A program made the translations under genes and the position numbers. The notes below the pieces were generated by a model. It saw only the letters and a program-made list of their open reading frames with translations, did no database searches and had not been told where the DNA came from. DNA of 64,000 nt from Calycina herbarum (lineage: Eukaryota > Ascomycota > Leotiomycetes > Helotiales > Pezizellaceae), in contig LLEY01000098.1 of assembly GCA_001414485.1 (NCBI GenBank), positions 175,367-239,366 on the forward strand. The letters are read 5' to 3'. Positions within the stretch are counted from its first letter, which is position 1. Every line of letters starts with the position of its first letter. Positions 21,875 to 34,020 of the stretch are shown piece by piece.

Positions 21875-22243
21875 ATGAGCAACAACAAACTTCCTTATGA
21901 CAAACCTCTCCCAGATCCGTTCGCGAGGCCTCGACAAGTTCCCGAACCCCGGATTGCAACAACCGTAACTTCACCGGACTACTCTCCAAAAGTCTATTGG
22001 AGTTGCAGGGTCACTAAATGCGGAAAGGTCCGACATTTCAAACACGTCCCCACCGGCACCTCTCCGACATGCTGCAAGATATATATGGAACCTCCTGCCC
22101 AATGCGGTCTCCGCATCTGTAACAATTGTCATTACCAGAAGGTTGGAGGAGATGCAAATTCGACTAACACTTCTCTTGTTATTTATGAAGTTGGCCAATC
22201 AGAAAAGGAGGGTTTTACATGCTACTGCACCTGGGCTTGGTGA
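21875..22243 (+). CDS. Cysteine-rich putative zinc-binding protein, array member 5
   Basis: A single open frame of 122 residues starts MSNNKLPYDKPLPDPFARP. The Cys module reads VYWSCRVTKCGKVRHFKHV, PTCCKIYMEPPAQCGLRICN, NCHYQK and a C-terminal FTCYCTWAW. It is the intact sister of the copy 50 bp upstream and a more distant relative of members 1-3 (shared W-x-C-x4-C-G-K, CC, P-P and C-x2-C-x-Y). There is no signal peptide. The short 47-bp gap to the preceding copy suggests recent duplication or an original single transcript. Function is unknown. Confidence 0.65.
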   Translation: MSNNKLPYDKPLPDPFARPRQVPEPRIATTVTSPDYSPKVYWSCRVTKCGKVRHFKHVPTGTSPTCCKIYMEPPAQCGLRICNNCHYQKVGGDANSTNTSLVIYEVGQSEKEGFTCYCTWAW

Positions 22244-24556
22244 GATCAAGAGTTTGGCTAAGAAATACGGACTGATGGTCATGAAGTCGAGGGGGTTGTT
22301 TGAGGTTTGGTGATCACGACCCTTGTATTCATCATTCATATTAATAGATACATTGCTTTTCAAGTCAAAGTATCCAGAATGGAAGACTCATCTTCTCAAA
22401 GTTCAGCTCTGGTAAATTCTACAAAGTCGCCGGTAGCCTTTGTTCATTTCACAAATGAATCACCATCGCTACTACCACAAAAATCAACACTGTTTTTCTA
22501 ATTACCAAGATCAACTGTCGGATAAATCCCTAACGCCGGATCCCTACCCTTCAGTCAGTCACATGTGAATGAGAAGAAAAAAGATTTCACTCTCACTTTT
22601 TTTGAGAGCTATTTCCATCATCGCAACTTAAATCTCACGAGATATAGCATTCCCTTCTCGGCAAGACTCTCTTCTGTTGCCACCAATGTACCGATGGGGA
22701 AGGTGCAAGTTCTTGACACAAAGTGTGGGGAGGGGAGAATGATTGAGTGAGCTTCAACGTCAATATCCTTTCTTAGGGTTCTTGGGGTTTGTGAGTACAA
22801 ATGCGGGAGAGTGAACGACATCCGTCGCACACTCTATTTAACTGTATCTCGTATCTTGGACTATTCACAACTTTTCAAACTCACTTAACTCAACTGCCAC
22901 TCATTCCTCTTTCGCTTCCCTGCAACGTAAGAAACATGGTCATTGTTCCGCGTACACCTCCTTTACATTGATTATGTGCACTAATTTGGGATAATTACAT
23001 AAACCTGGGAGAATAGATAATATTAAAATTTAAGCCTTTCTACCAATTGTCTAAGATTTCTCTCCGATAAAACATGTCATCCCGGTATTTAACAAATCCC
23101 AACTGCTACTCTCGATAGCTACCATAACCTACGTTCTGGATGAACTTTCCATTCCCTCCTGTCGCCATTTCTGGGGCGCAAGTCAATCCCTATTCCCCTG
23201 TGCCAACCTGCAACCCCGAGATTCCAGGACTAGGTGCAGTGGATTGATGCATTAATAGTGCTTCTAGGCTCGCATGAACGTTAAAGAAGTCTCGACAGTA
23301 GCATAACATTGGACGGTAAGAAAGAAATCTCCCAGAAATCCCGAAGTCTAGACAAGTGTTTGGAGTTGCAAAGTGTGTGAGAGAGAACTATCTGTCTCTC
23401 CACGAAAATGAGCTTGAAAGTGTCCCAGGAACAAAATTATTCTTTGCACTTCCTCTAGCATGATCGTTTGCAGTATGGTTTTCGTTATTTAACCTCACAT
23501 CAGTGCACAGCTAGAGTTAATTGAACAACAAGAAACGACTGAGCGCCATAGAGTTCAAAATTCAGAAGGCATACGGTGAAATAGCTATCCATGCGGCCCA
23601 CAAACTCATTTTGTGCGCCAGGTCGGTTGCGAATTGAGACTTGAAGCTCAGCTGAAGGTGCCCTTGCCATGAGCAACTTATGCTGGGAGAAAGCGAAGAT
23701 ATCTTAGGAGTTGAATAAAATCTAGGACTCGAAATGCAGAGAGTTTTCCACGAAGGAATATGAAATACAACGGGCCTATACTAGAAATAAAAGGTGGAGG
23801 AGGGGGGAGGGAAGCAGTGGAAAGCCCACAGAGAGCATTATATCAGACCGTAAATGACAGATCCTAAAAATGCTGATAACTGACAGTTGCCCTGCTTCCC
23901 GCCATTGTCAAGAGTTCCAAGGGACGGTCAAAGGGCATGTTGAGCATAGAAACTGCACATCCAGAAATGGAATTGGTATGTTTGAAATGCTTCTGCTGTT
24001 GGCGAGCATAAAATCAAAGCACTCGAGCAACTCGGCAGGATTGAAAGAAATTTAATGGAATGGCAATAAAAGAACTTCGACAGTAAGAAAACAATTTCTT
24101 CTCCTCCATTCTCCTCACCTTTCCCTCCAATAAATAACTTAATGCTTCCTCCTCTTGTTCAAGCATATCCCATGATCCAGTGATATGTCTCAAGTCTAAA
24201 ATGAGATCCAAGACCCAAGGAATGAGCTTAGACAACGGCTTGTGCAGTACTTCATAGTTACATATCATAGAGCTCGAGAAACAATATATAGAACCTCGTC
24301 CAATATCTTCATCATAAAGAGGAGAGTGCGTATGTGAAAGGGAGAGGAAATGATATAAAGAAAATCCCCAATAACCAAAGAACTTCAACAACATATTTAT
24401 ATATTACAAAAGAGGGTATATACACCTGGCCAGCCAAGTTTTCTTTCAGGATCCTCCTTTTTAACGACCCCTACTCTAAATCATAACCGCAAATCCCATC
24501 CCTTCCACCCTTCCTCAACCTTTCCTTCCACCTTAACTCCATTCCCATAAACCCAT
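22244..24556. other. 2.3-kb stretch without a supported gene
   Basis: Only very short ORFs occur, such as 40 codons at 22379-22501 (MEDSSSQSSALVNSTK) and 35 codons starting at 23142 (MNFPFPPVAISGAQ). Neither has independent support. The last 150 bp are the 3' flank of the PKS gene. Confidence 0.4.
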
Positions 24557-27500
24557 CTAAAAACTAACCAACTTACTCTTCCCCAAAATCTGCCCCGCCA
24601 ACCCCTCAATACTCCCACTACTAAGCAGCTCCAAAACCTGAAGCTGCGCCTCAAACTCCCTAGTAATAAAATTCCTCACCTCAATAGCAACAAGACTATC
24701 AAGAGCATAATTACTCAAACTCTTCTCCCGATCCATATCCCCCTTCTCCAGCATAAGGAAACCAGGTAACCTATCCATCAACCCCTGAACAATAACCTCC
24801 CTCCCCTCCTCCGCCGTTTTGGAATTCTTCAGAAGAGTGTGGAAAGATACCACCGCATCAGCACCCACATTCTCTGCGGCCAACTCATCATAAGTAGCTT
24901 TTAGATGCGAGAATTTCGCGTCGTTTAACCAGAATGGTGGTGGAGTAGTGAGTCGGAGACCGGTGAGGGTGTGGGAATTACAGGTTGTGAGACGGGATGT
25001 AATAGCGAGGTTTAAGAGAGCAAGGACTTCGGATTCGCAGATGGTGTCGGAACCGAGATTCTTCGCTACTTCCGCGGCCATTTCGAGGTTTTCGGCGAGG
25101 TGGCCGACGTCGGAGACGGCTGTTAGGTCTATGGAGGAGCCGGGGAGACCGAGGGTGTGGCGGTGTTGGATGAAGGCGTTTAGGAAGGTGTTGGCTGCTG
25201 AGTAGGCGCTGGGGGAAAGTCAGTTTTATGGCCAGGAGAGATAGAGAGAGGAAGGGGGTGGAGGGGACTTACGCCTGTCCTCTGTTGCCTACTGCTCCAG
25301 CTGCGGAGGAAATGGCAACGAAGAAGTCGAGAGGTGTGTCTTTCAATGCATTGTGGAAGTTCCAAGCACCGTTGACTTTAGATTCAATGACCTTGGTATA
25401 CTGCTCATACTCCATTTTCTCAAACAAAACATCCTGTCAAAAATTAGTTTCTTTCTCTTCAATCTCCAACCAACAATGAAACTTACATTCAACACCATAG
25501 CACCATGAACAACACCTCTAACTTGCGGGAATCCCGTTAGGCCATTATTGATAAGTTTCTCCACTGATGCCTTGTTGGCGACATCACATTGTGCTACCAC
25601 AATACTAGCACCAACAGTGGCGGATTCGTCGATAAGGTCCTTGACCTTGCCAGTTGCTGAACCTGTTCTTGAGACGAGGACGATGGTTTTGGCACCGTTC
25701 GAGACCATCCATTTTGCCATACTGCGTCCGAGACCACTTGTGCCACCGATTAGGATATATGTGGCATCTGGTTTCAGGATCTTGTTGAGTTTGGTTGAAG
25801 GAATTGCCTAAGTATTGTCAGTACGGATTTTGAGAAGAATTGGGGGGGGGGATACAAAACGAACCTTGACTTCGTCTCCCGGCTGTGGAGCGACAATCAA
25901 TTTGCCATCCAAATTTCCAGATTGCATCGCCTTGAATGCCGTCTCCACGTCTGAGATTGGGAATACCGTGGTGGGACAAGCAAGAGTTATCCTCCCATCC
26001 TTTAAGATACTCGAAACCTCCGAGACGAGACGCTTTAATATCTTTGGCCTCTCAATCGCCATGGAGGCTAGATCAACAGATAAGAAACTCTTATTCTTCT
26101 CAGAACGGGAAGTTTCGAGTCTTGAAGCGACATCACCTCGTCCAGCCTCGACAAGACGTCCAAAGCTACTCAGTGATGCCCAAATGTCCCTAAGCATATC
26201 CGCGTCGGTGGCGAGGGTGTTGAGAGCAACATCGAAAAAGCCTTTCTCGGTCTGGTGACAGATATTGTGAGTCGAGAGTATGTGATCACCAGAAAGACCA
26301 TATGAGTTCATGAAGATGTCTCCATTCTCGGGCTTCTCAACCGAGACGTATACCTCAGCACCAATAAGCTGAGCAAGAGAGATGGCCGCATGACCAACAG
26401 CGCTTTCAGCACCGTGGATCAAGACTCTCTCGTCTTTTTCGACTCGTCCGAGATCAGACAAGCCATATTGGGCAGTGCAGTATGCAACGGGAATCGACGC
26501 TCCGGATTCGAAAGATATATCGTCATTGATTTTGAATGAAAATGCTTCCTTTGTGAGTGTGAAACTCGAGTATACACCCCCTGAAGTTGAAGTCGCAGCA
26601 ACACGATTTCCAACCTCAAATTTGGAGACGCTTTTTCCGACTTTGGTGACGACACCACTGCATTCTATCCCGAAATCAAGGGTATCCAGGTGACCCATGG
26701 CCGCTGACACGTCTTTAGGATTAATACCAATAGCCTTGACTTGGATTTCAATCTCATCATCGGCTAATGTCTCTTCTCGTGATTGATCCACGAAGTGAAG
26801 AGTATCCAGAGAGCCAGGAGCGCCAATTACCATCTGCAATGGTCGTTCTTCTTGTGCAAATAATGTTAGTTCCAAAAACGATGCCTTCGTCTGCTTATGA
26901 ACGAACTCATTTGTCTCTGGATCATTGACAATCCGTGGGGTAAGAAAGCTCCCCTTTCTCTCCACGAATTCCAATTCACAGTTCTCCGCAGCACTCTCAT
27001 CGAAAGTTGCTTTGAAAACTTTGAGGATAGCTTTGACAGCAGTATCATCAGAAAGTACACATTCGGCATCAAGGTCTAAAGTTGCGAATTTGAGTAAAGT
27101 TTCGGATCGAATACTTCTACTTAATCCCGTGACCATGTTTGCATCAGGATTGGTGGAATTGGTGTATGCACCACGTAGGACCCACAGGATCCCTTGGACA
27201 CTGATCAGAAGCTTCTGTAAGGATGTGAACTGCTCCTTGGTAAGTGACGAGAGCAAATTTGTGTCGAGCTCGCAGATGAAGAGGCAGAGTTTTCCGTCGG
27301 TGTCAACATCCTTCAGCAGCCCCATCTCAGGTCTGACACTGGTGAAATGCTCAAGTGCATCTGCTAATTTAAGAGCAAGAGTCTTCTGGGATTCAGACTC
27401 CCCATGCACGATTGTGACTGCTTCTAGAGGTGATTTGGTGACTCCATTTTGCTTGGAAGTTCCATTGGTTACACCATTCGAAGTGCCGTTAATGTGCCCA

Positions 27501-30500
27501 TTGACTTGTGGAACAACATTCTTCGGGATGCCATTTGTAATCCCATTCGACATCGAGAAGTCAACTGGTTCAAATATTGGCTCCCATTCCAACTTATAAC
27601 ACAGCTCTCTGTGAACCTCGGACTCTGAAACCATGTCTCTTTCTAAGATGGGTTGGATCGTCAAGTCATCCAAGACAATAAGCGCTTCCTTGGGACTGTC
27701 TGTAGCAGTAGCAAACATCGAAACTTGAATTGCTTTAGGGTGTGAGGGGATTACAGGGCCTTTACAGAACGCTCGAAGAGAATCTCCAGGTGTTGATGTG
27801 GCCGCGGTGATATTTCGGGATATGGTCATACGCCCAATAGATGAGGCGAGATAAACAGTCTTGAGAGATGTTCTTCCTGAGCCAAGGATGGGCCAGTACA
27901 TCTCAATCAGTTGCTCAAGTAGTGCTGGATGAATGATGCCCGACGTCTGGAAAGCCTGTGGCATGTCATGTTTGGTATCGACAACGGTAATGTTCGCCAT
28001 CGAGCATCGATCACTGGCTTCGCAATTGTTGATGCCCTGGAAACTTGGTCCATAGGAGACACCAAGCCTGGAAAGCGAATCGTACATTTCTGATTTTTCC
28101 ACAGATGTCATTGCAGCACTGTCGATTTCCGAGATAGATGATTGCAGTAATTGCTCTGATCTTTGGGTTTGAGTACTACCAGCTTCCTTTGTTTTGACTG
28201 TGATGAGACCTTTACAGTGCTCAGTCCAGCCTTTATTGCTGGCCCACGAGTGTATCCGGAATTCATCCCAGGTACTGGAAGATGTAAGAGTACCCTCTTG
28301 GTGGGGCCGAAGTTGAATAGTCATTTCAATATCCTCCTCAGTCACCATCAATGGTGTATTGACCGAGATATCGCGTAATTTAAATTCGTCGAACTCAATA
28401 CCCTGCGTTACCGCTCTTTGACAAGCAGCTTCAACAGCCATAGCCAGGAATCCAGACATTGGGAAGATAATCAGAGATTGAATCTTGTGGTGCCGTAGCC
28501 AAGGAAGATCATCGATACGGAGAATATTTCTCCACGTTGGCTCCATCTCATTAGAGTAGTTGGCTAATGTACCGATGAGATCGTTACGGGGCGTGCTTCG
28601 ATTTTTGTGCTTTTGCATCATGCGGGGTTCATGCCAGTATTTTGTTTGGTGGTTCCAAGGGTAACGAGGCATATCAACGAGTAGAGTAGGTTGTTTGCTA
28701 GGGCGCTTTGGGAGATTGATAGCGCCTAGATCGAGAGTGGCCCCTTTGATGAACAATGTTGAAGCCATGGCAAGGGCGGTTTCAACAGCATCCTTCTTTC
28801 TTACAAGAGCAGATGTGTAAGGTATTTTCATGGCATTCCCTCCACATGCCTTGAGAATTTGTTTGACTGGTCCACCGAGTGCGGAGTGTGGTCCGATTTC
28901 GATGAGCATATTGACACCAGTTTTGTGACCATCAATGGGCTCGCACATGTTTGTCAGAGCCTCCGAAAATCGGACGGGTTGAGTGAGATTATCAACCCAG
29001 TAGGAAGGAAGGAGCGTCGTGCTGTCAACAAATTCTCCGTGTAGGGACGAATGAAATCTGACTTGTGTTGCTTGGGGTGGATCAAGAGACTCGAGTGACG
29101 CACGGTAGTCTTTTGCAACCTTCATCATATGATGGGAATGGTATGCAACGTCGACTACCAGCTTTCTGTTGAATATCCCTTTTTTCTCCATTACAGCCTG
29201 GAGCTCGTCGACAGCCGCCTCGTCGCCCGAGATAGTTAGACTTGACGGACTGTTGAAGCATGCGATTCGGGCACCCTGTGACTTCAGTTCTGAAATAAGA
29301 GGCTCGATTTCCTCTTTGGTGCCTCCGACAGCCATCATGGATCCTTTGAGCTTAGGGAATTTCTTTTTCAGTGATATGGTAGCCAGACCTCTGTAGTATG
29401 AAATTGCCATACATGCATCAAGAGTTAAGACATTAGCAGCATACGCGGCGCCAATCTCGCCTTATTTCTGTTAGCTTCTGCGAGGGGTAGGGTAGAGATT
29501 TGAACTCACCAGAACTATGTCCGGTTACCGCAACGGGTGTGATACCCCACGTCCTCAGTAAATCAGTCAAGGCAAGCTGTATTGCTGTGCACGCCGGCTG
29601 ACTGATTTGTGCCTCGTTGACGAGTGAGGATTTTTCTTCTTTGTTCAGCTCCTCTGTACACAGGTTGTTAGCGCCGAGCTCAAACCCTTTCAGCAAAAGT
29701 TGATGTACCTAAGAGTGAAAATGTCGCCCCAAATGATGCCAACTGGCTATCGCAAGCATCTATTGTTGAAGCAAAAACAGGATACTGTTCATAAAGTTCT
29801 CGGCCCATTGCATTCCACTGTGCGCCTTGACCCGTGAAAATGAATCCAATTCGAAGGGGTTCGGTCTCCCTCACAGGAGTAACCTTCCCGCTGTTCAACG
29901 CTTCGATCAATTCGAAGGATGAAGCAGTTGAAATGGCGACTCTCCACTGTAATAATGATCTTCTCTGTCCGAGGGTATATGCGATATTGCTCAGTAAGTC
30001 ATTCTGGAAGATTTCTGGTCTCTGTTCAAGATAGATACCGATATTCTTCATGAGTGCCTCACATGCCATCTTGTCATTGGCAGACAGAACGAACAGTTTT
30101 CTTGTTTGTTCGGCAGACTCTGATGAATCGTGCTCCTCCATTTTCAGGAAAGGAGCTCGTTCCATTACTACGTGTGCATTGGTGCCACCAAAACCAAAGT
30201 TGTTGACACTAGCAAATCGCTTCGGTCGAGGCCATGGCCGTTGGCTGATTGGAACCTAGCTGTATTAGCTCATATGAGAAGGGATAAATGGGTTCTTTAG
30301 CTTACTTTCAGGTGCCATTTAGAGAGTGGAATCTTCTCATTGGGTTTCTTGAAATCATAATTCGGTAGAATGAAGCCTCTCTCAAGCATCAATGCAGTCT
30401 TAATCACCGAAATAATACCTATGAACGGCTGTCAGCGATGGGAATATCGAGATCAAAGAACCAGAATACTCACCACTTGCAGCTTCAAGATGTCCTAACA

Positions 30501-32106
30501 AATGTATTAGCACTTATATTTCCATACTAGATAAAGCGGTAGAAGGAGATCCTTTAAGGACTTGAGATGGGATAGATTAAAAAGGTTGCTTACCTATATT
30601 GGACTTCACAGATCCGATGAAAAGAGGGTTCCTGGCCGTTCGGTTTTCGCCAAACACATTGTGTAATGCAGCGGCTTCGATTGGATCACCTAAAGAATGT
30701 GAGTATAGAATCTCCACGTACCCAATAATCCACATACCAACTTTGGTACCAGTTCCATGCGCTTCCACATAACCAGTCTCCTTTGGGTCCAGACCTGCAA
30801 TTTTGTACACCGATTTCATAAGTGACTCTGAAAAAGTTAGCATCGCCCCATCCTAGAATAATACTACACGTGGACGCCAGTTCCGTACCTTGTGCAGACC
30901 CATTAGGCATAGTAATTCCAGGTGTTTTGCCGTCCTGGTTGATACCACTACCAAGGATTACGGATCTGATAACATCGTTGTCCTTCAAAGCTTGATCGAG
31001 TGGTTTCAGGATCACCATCCCGCACCCTTCACCTCGCCCGTATCCTGTGCCTCTACTGTCGAAGGAAAATGATCGTCCCTGATCGGAGAAAAGTCTGGAC
31101 ATTGACATGGACACCCAGAATTCAGGCAGCATGTTCAAATGACAGCCTCCAACGATTGCGGCTTTGGATTCCCCGTTTCGTAAACTTTGGCAAGCTTGGT
31201 GTAGCGCGACTAAACTAGAAGAGCAAGCTGTATCCATCGTGAAGCTGTAGAATATTAGTATTTGTTGAATGAATACACCTGAGATGCTTACCTAGGCCCG
31301 CGAAGATCGAAGAAATGCGACAGCCTATTAGATTGCATTGCAAATGCACAACCTTAAAAAAAACTTAGCACAATCCAAGCACTGAGAAGAGCTCAAAACA
31401 GCTTACCAGTAGCCTGATACATTGGGATACTATCCACATCCGCGAAAGCTTGTGATTCATACTCTGAAAATGAACCACCAATAAAAACACCAACTTCTTT
31501 TCCCACAATCTCATGTTTAGGTATACCGGCACTTTCGAGCGCTTCGAAAGTACATTCAAGTAGTAGCCGTTGCTGAGGATCCATGGAAGTTGCCTCTTGT
31601 GGAGTGAGACTAAAAAATGGCGCGTCAAACAACCCCAAATCTTCTTTCAAAAAGTTGCCGCCAACCGCATTAAAGCAACCTCTCTTTCCGGGATTTGGAT
31701 GGTGAAAACTCGCATTCTCGAATCGTTCTTTTGGAATCTCTGACCACCCAGTTCGCGCTCTCGAGCATAATTCCCAGAATTCGTCTGGAGTCGCTACGTT
31801 ACCTAGAAGGAGCCACGAATAAGCGGAAGACACCAAGAATAACTGCGAATTGAAATACATACCTGGAAGTCTACAACTCATCCCCACAATCGCAATCGGT
31901 ATTTGTCTCGTTCCTTCATTTTCATACCTCTTGATATATCCCTCAGTATATCCGTGGGTATAAGCATCTGTATAAACTTTCGTCGTTTTTGGGGAGAAGA
32001 CCGGTTCCGCAGTGCCATTTGCGGTGCCCTGCCCTCCCGTGGGCATATCCGCGGCACTGTTTGCCCCCTCGTTGGGCGGAGTGACATTTATTGCTGAAGG
32101 TGCCAT
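24557..32106 (-). CDS. Highly reducing type I iterative polyketide synthase
   Basis: Fourteen exons on the minus strand (31863-32106, 31407-31802, 31292-31352, 30889-31244, 30738-30827, 30594-30689, 30474-30494, 30306-30418, 29709-30255, 29510-29653, 25865-29460, 25487-25807, 25273-25433, 24557-25208) total 6798 nt and join in frame to 2265 residues. Domains in order follow. KS has DTACSSS near 238, EAHGTGTKV near 376 and [11 protein letters not shown] near 414. AT has [11 protein letters not shown] near 600, GHSSGE near 687 and AYHSHHM. DH spans about 990-1270 (WLRHHKIQ and HPALLEQ), and an Asn/Gly-rich linker lies near 1345. ER spans about 1585-1880, KR starts with [14 protein letters not shown] and has Tyr in AYSAAN, and the ACP has YALDSL with its Ser near 2220. 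No C-methyltransferase or thioesterase was found. DH has Glu for the usual Asp and Ser for Gly in HxxxGxxxxP, and the ER nucleotide motif is unusual, so both could be weak or inactive. It makes a reduced, unmethylated polyketide chain in the cytosol. Release probably needs the neighbouring hydrolase. Confidence 0.95.
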
Positions 32107-34020
32107 TGTGATTGTCGTTGTTACCACAACATACGGAATGAAATGGATTTTGGGAAGCAAGCCGCGGGGTAAGTGCAGACCCGTAGAATATAGCCATGGT
32201 TCACACTTGCTAGGCCAGCTAGGGAATTAATTTAGAGCTCTTCTGAAATGTGTCATGCCACTCTCCCGGAGGCGTTCACACAGACAAACGTTTCAATGTT
32301 TGTAGATTGGGCCAAAGCGAGCCAATCACCGAGCTTAAGGGATGAAGGACAACCGAAAGGCTAGACCAGGGGGCAAGAGTAAACACTCGAGGAAGAAAAG
32401 GAAGGCGCCATGCGATGACCAGAAGCTAAGACTCAACATTAGTGATAGAGAATACTTGAGTATTTTGACTTATCCAGGAAGCACTTGCCACTTGAACCGT
32501 CACGAGCAAGTATAAGAATTTCCATGTGCTCCGTTCCGACTTGGAATCCCATCTCATAACCGGGAGTAAGGTTGACATGTGTCGTCTTTCAACGTCAAGA
32601 TGGGATTTCTAGCTTCAAGACTAGATCGCCAGGGATCCTACCAGCGCATCGTTAAGCAGAGAAACAAGCATAAGAGCGGATACAGAGCGCAAGGGGCAGT
32701 GGGGGTTGGGAGCGCGCCTTGATGACTTCCGGAAGAATCGAAGAGGTCTAGCACAGTCTAGCACCAACCTTGTTGCAGCTTGATCTTCCTGGCCCAATTC
32801 ACATGTTGGTGGGACGGGTGGTTGGAGCGGGTGCGGGTGAGCTCTGAGCAGCAGAAACATGAAACTGTGTGAAGTTGAATCAAGATCTTGCTATGCGTTC
32901 TTAAGGAGAGGATTGCGCCTTCTGATTGGCTCGGAATAATAATTGGCCGATGGTTTGGGGATTCTCCGTGATCGGCCCGCATTGAGCGTCCCGCGTGACC
33001 TTTCTAGCTCACCTTCAACTCAAACAACTCCATGGTGGTGTCGAGTCGTGATACTTTCACCAGTGATACTTTCACCAGTGATACTTTCACCAGAGAATCC
33101 AATTGACGCGATATCAATCATTCGACCTCATTATCCAGGCAACGACCCCTTGTGGGGCATTCCCCTCGATGCGAGAATCGACTCATCCAGAGCTTGTGAG
33201 CTACTTTGCCCATCCCTACTTGGACATCTTTGGCTTGCAATAATTAGCAAGAGGATTTCTGCTGGATTCTCCTTCAACAAACACCGCAGATTATTTCTCG
33301 ACATCAATATATGTTTTGTAGACACTTCAACAAACAGTAATGTATGAGGTGTTTATCTATACGCTGTCAAGGGCAATATCACAACCTTTGCCCTACTTGT
33401 TCTCTACCCAAGCTTCGAGAAAATAAAATCGGCGTCTCAACCCCATACTCTCTCCATCTTCGACTACCTTAATTTCCCCTTTGGTAAGGACTAGCTACCG
33501 CACGTGGCAAATTACAGCACCAGCGCTCAGATCTTGAGATGCAGATCGTAATGCGGAATGATTACCCGCTATTTCATGTTTTACTCCGCCACTCACAATC
33601 CATTGACTCGTTCATAGGTCAAGCACCAGGTCTCTCAAGATAGCGGAGGTGGCATCTGCCACTGGTTGGTACCAGTTTCGATCCCAACATCTGAGCTTTT
33701 GTAACAACCAGGAGGTGCCTTTCTCTAACAAGCCTCCAACGTTTCGACCTTGCCAGACTAAGGACGCTGCCAAGAACTTTGTTTCTCCTCAGTGTCAGGA
33801 ATGAGGTATACATTCTGATATGATTAAAAGGAAGTGCCAATTTCGATTCTTCCCCATCCAAAGCTTGTGTCCTGGTGTCCATCTTTGTCAAAATTCATGC
33901 ATAATCATATACTATTTGATTTCTAGTACTCTCCTTTTCTCTCATTACTATTAACTGCTTGAAGCATCTCACACATACATACCTGTATACTTTAATCCAA
34001 CACAAACCCAAACCGTCATT
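32107..34020. promoter_or_regulatory. Bidirectional intergenic region between PKS and hydrolase
   Basis: This 1.9-kb gene-free stretch separates two divergently transcribed genes of one likely pathway, so it should hold both promoters. It includes three perfect 15-bp direct repeats at 33049-33093. No other motif is assigned. Confidence 0.5.
33049..33093 (+). repeat. Three perfect 15-bp tandem repeats in the PKS-side promoter region
   Basis: TGATACTTTCACCAG is repeated three times head to tail without mismatch, about 940 bp upstream of the PKS start and 930 bp upstream of the hydrolase start. It could be a transcription-factor operator cluster or simply a small minisatellite. Confidence 0.9.

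Noticed and set aside
23142..23249. Short peptide gene (35 codons, Pro-rich) as a possible pheromone or secreted peptide
   Set aside because: No signal peptide, no repeated mature-peptide units and no processing sites were seen.
26925..27599. 224-codon plus-strand frame and other long frames antisense to the PKS
   Set aside because: They lie entirely within the 3.6-kb PKS exon and have Ser-rich shadow composition.
26500..28000. Possible C-methyltransferase domain between DH and ER of the PKS
   Set aside because: The roughly 300-residue stretch there holds an Asn/Gly-rich linker and no glycine-rich SAM-binding motif, so I conclude the domain is absent.
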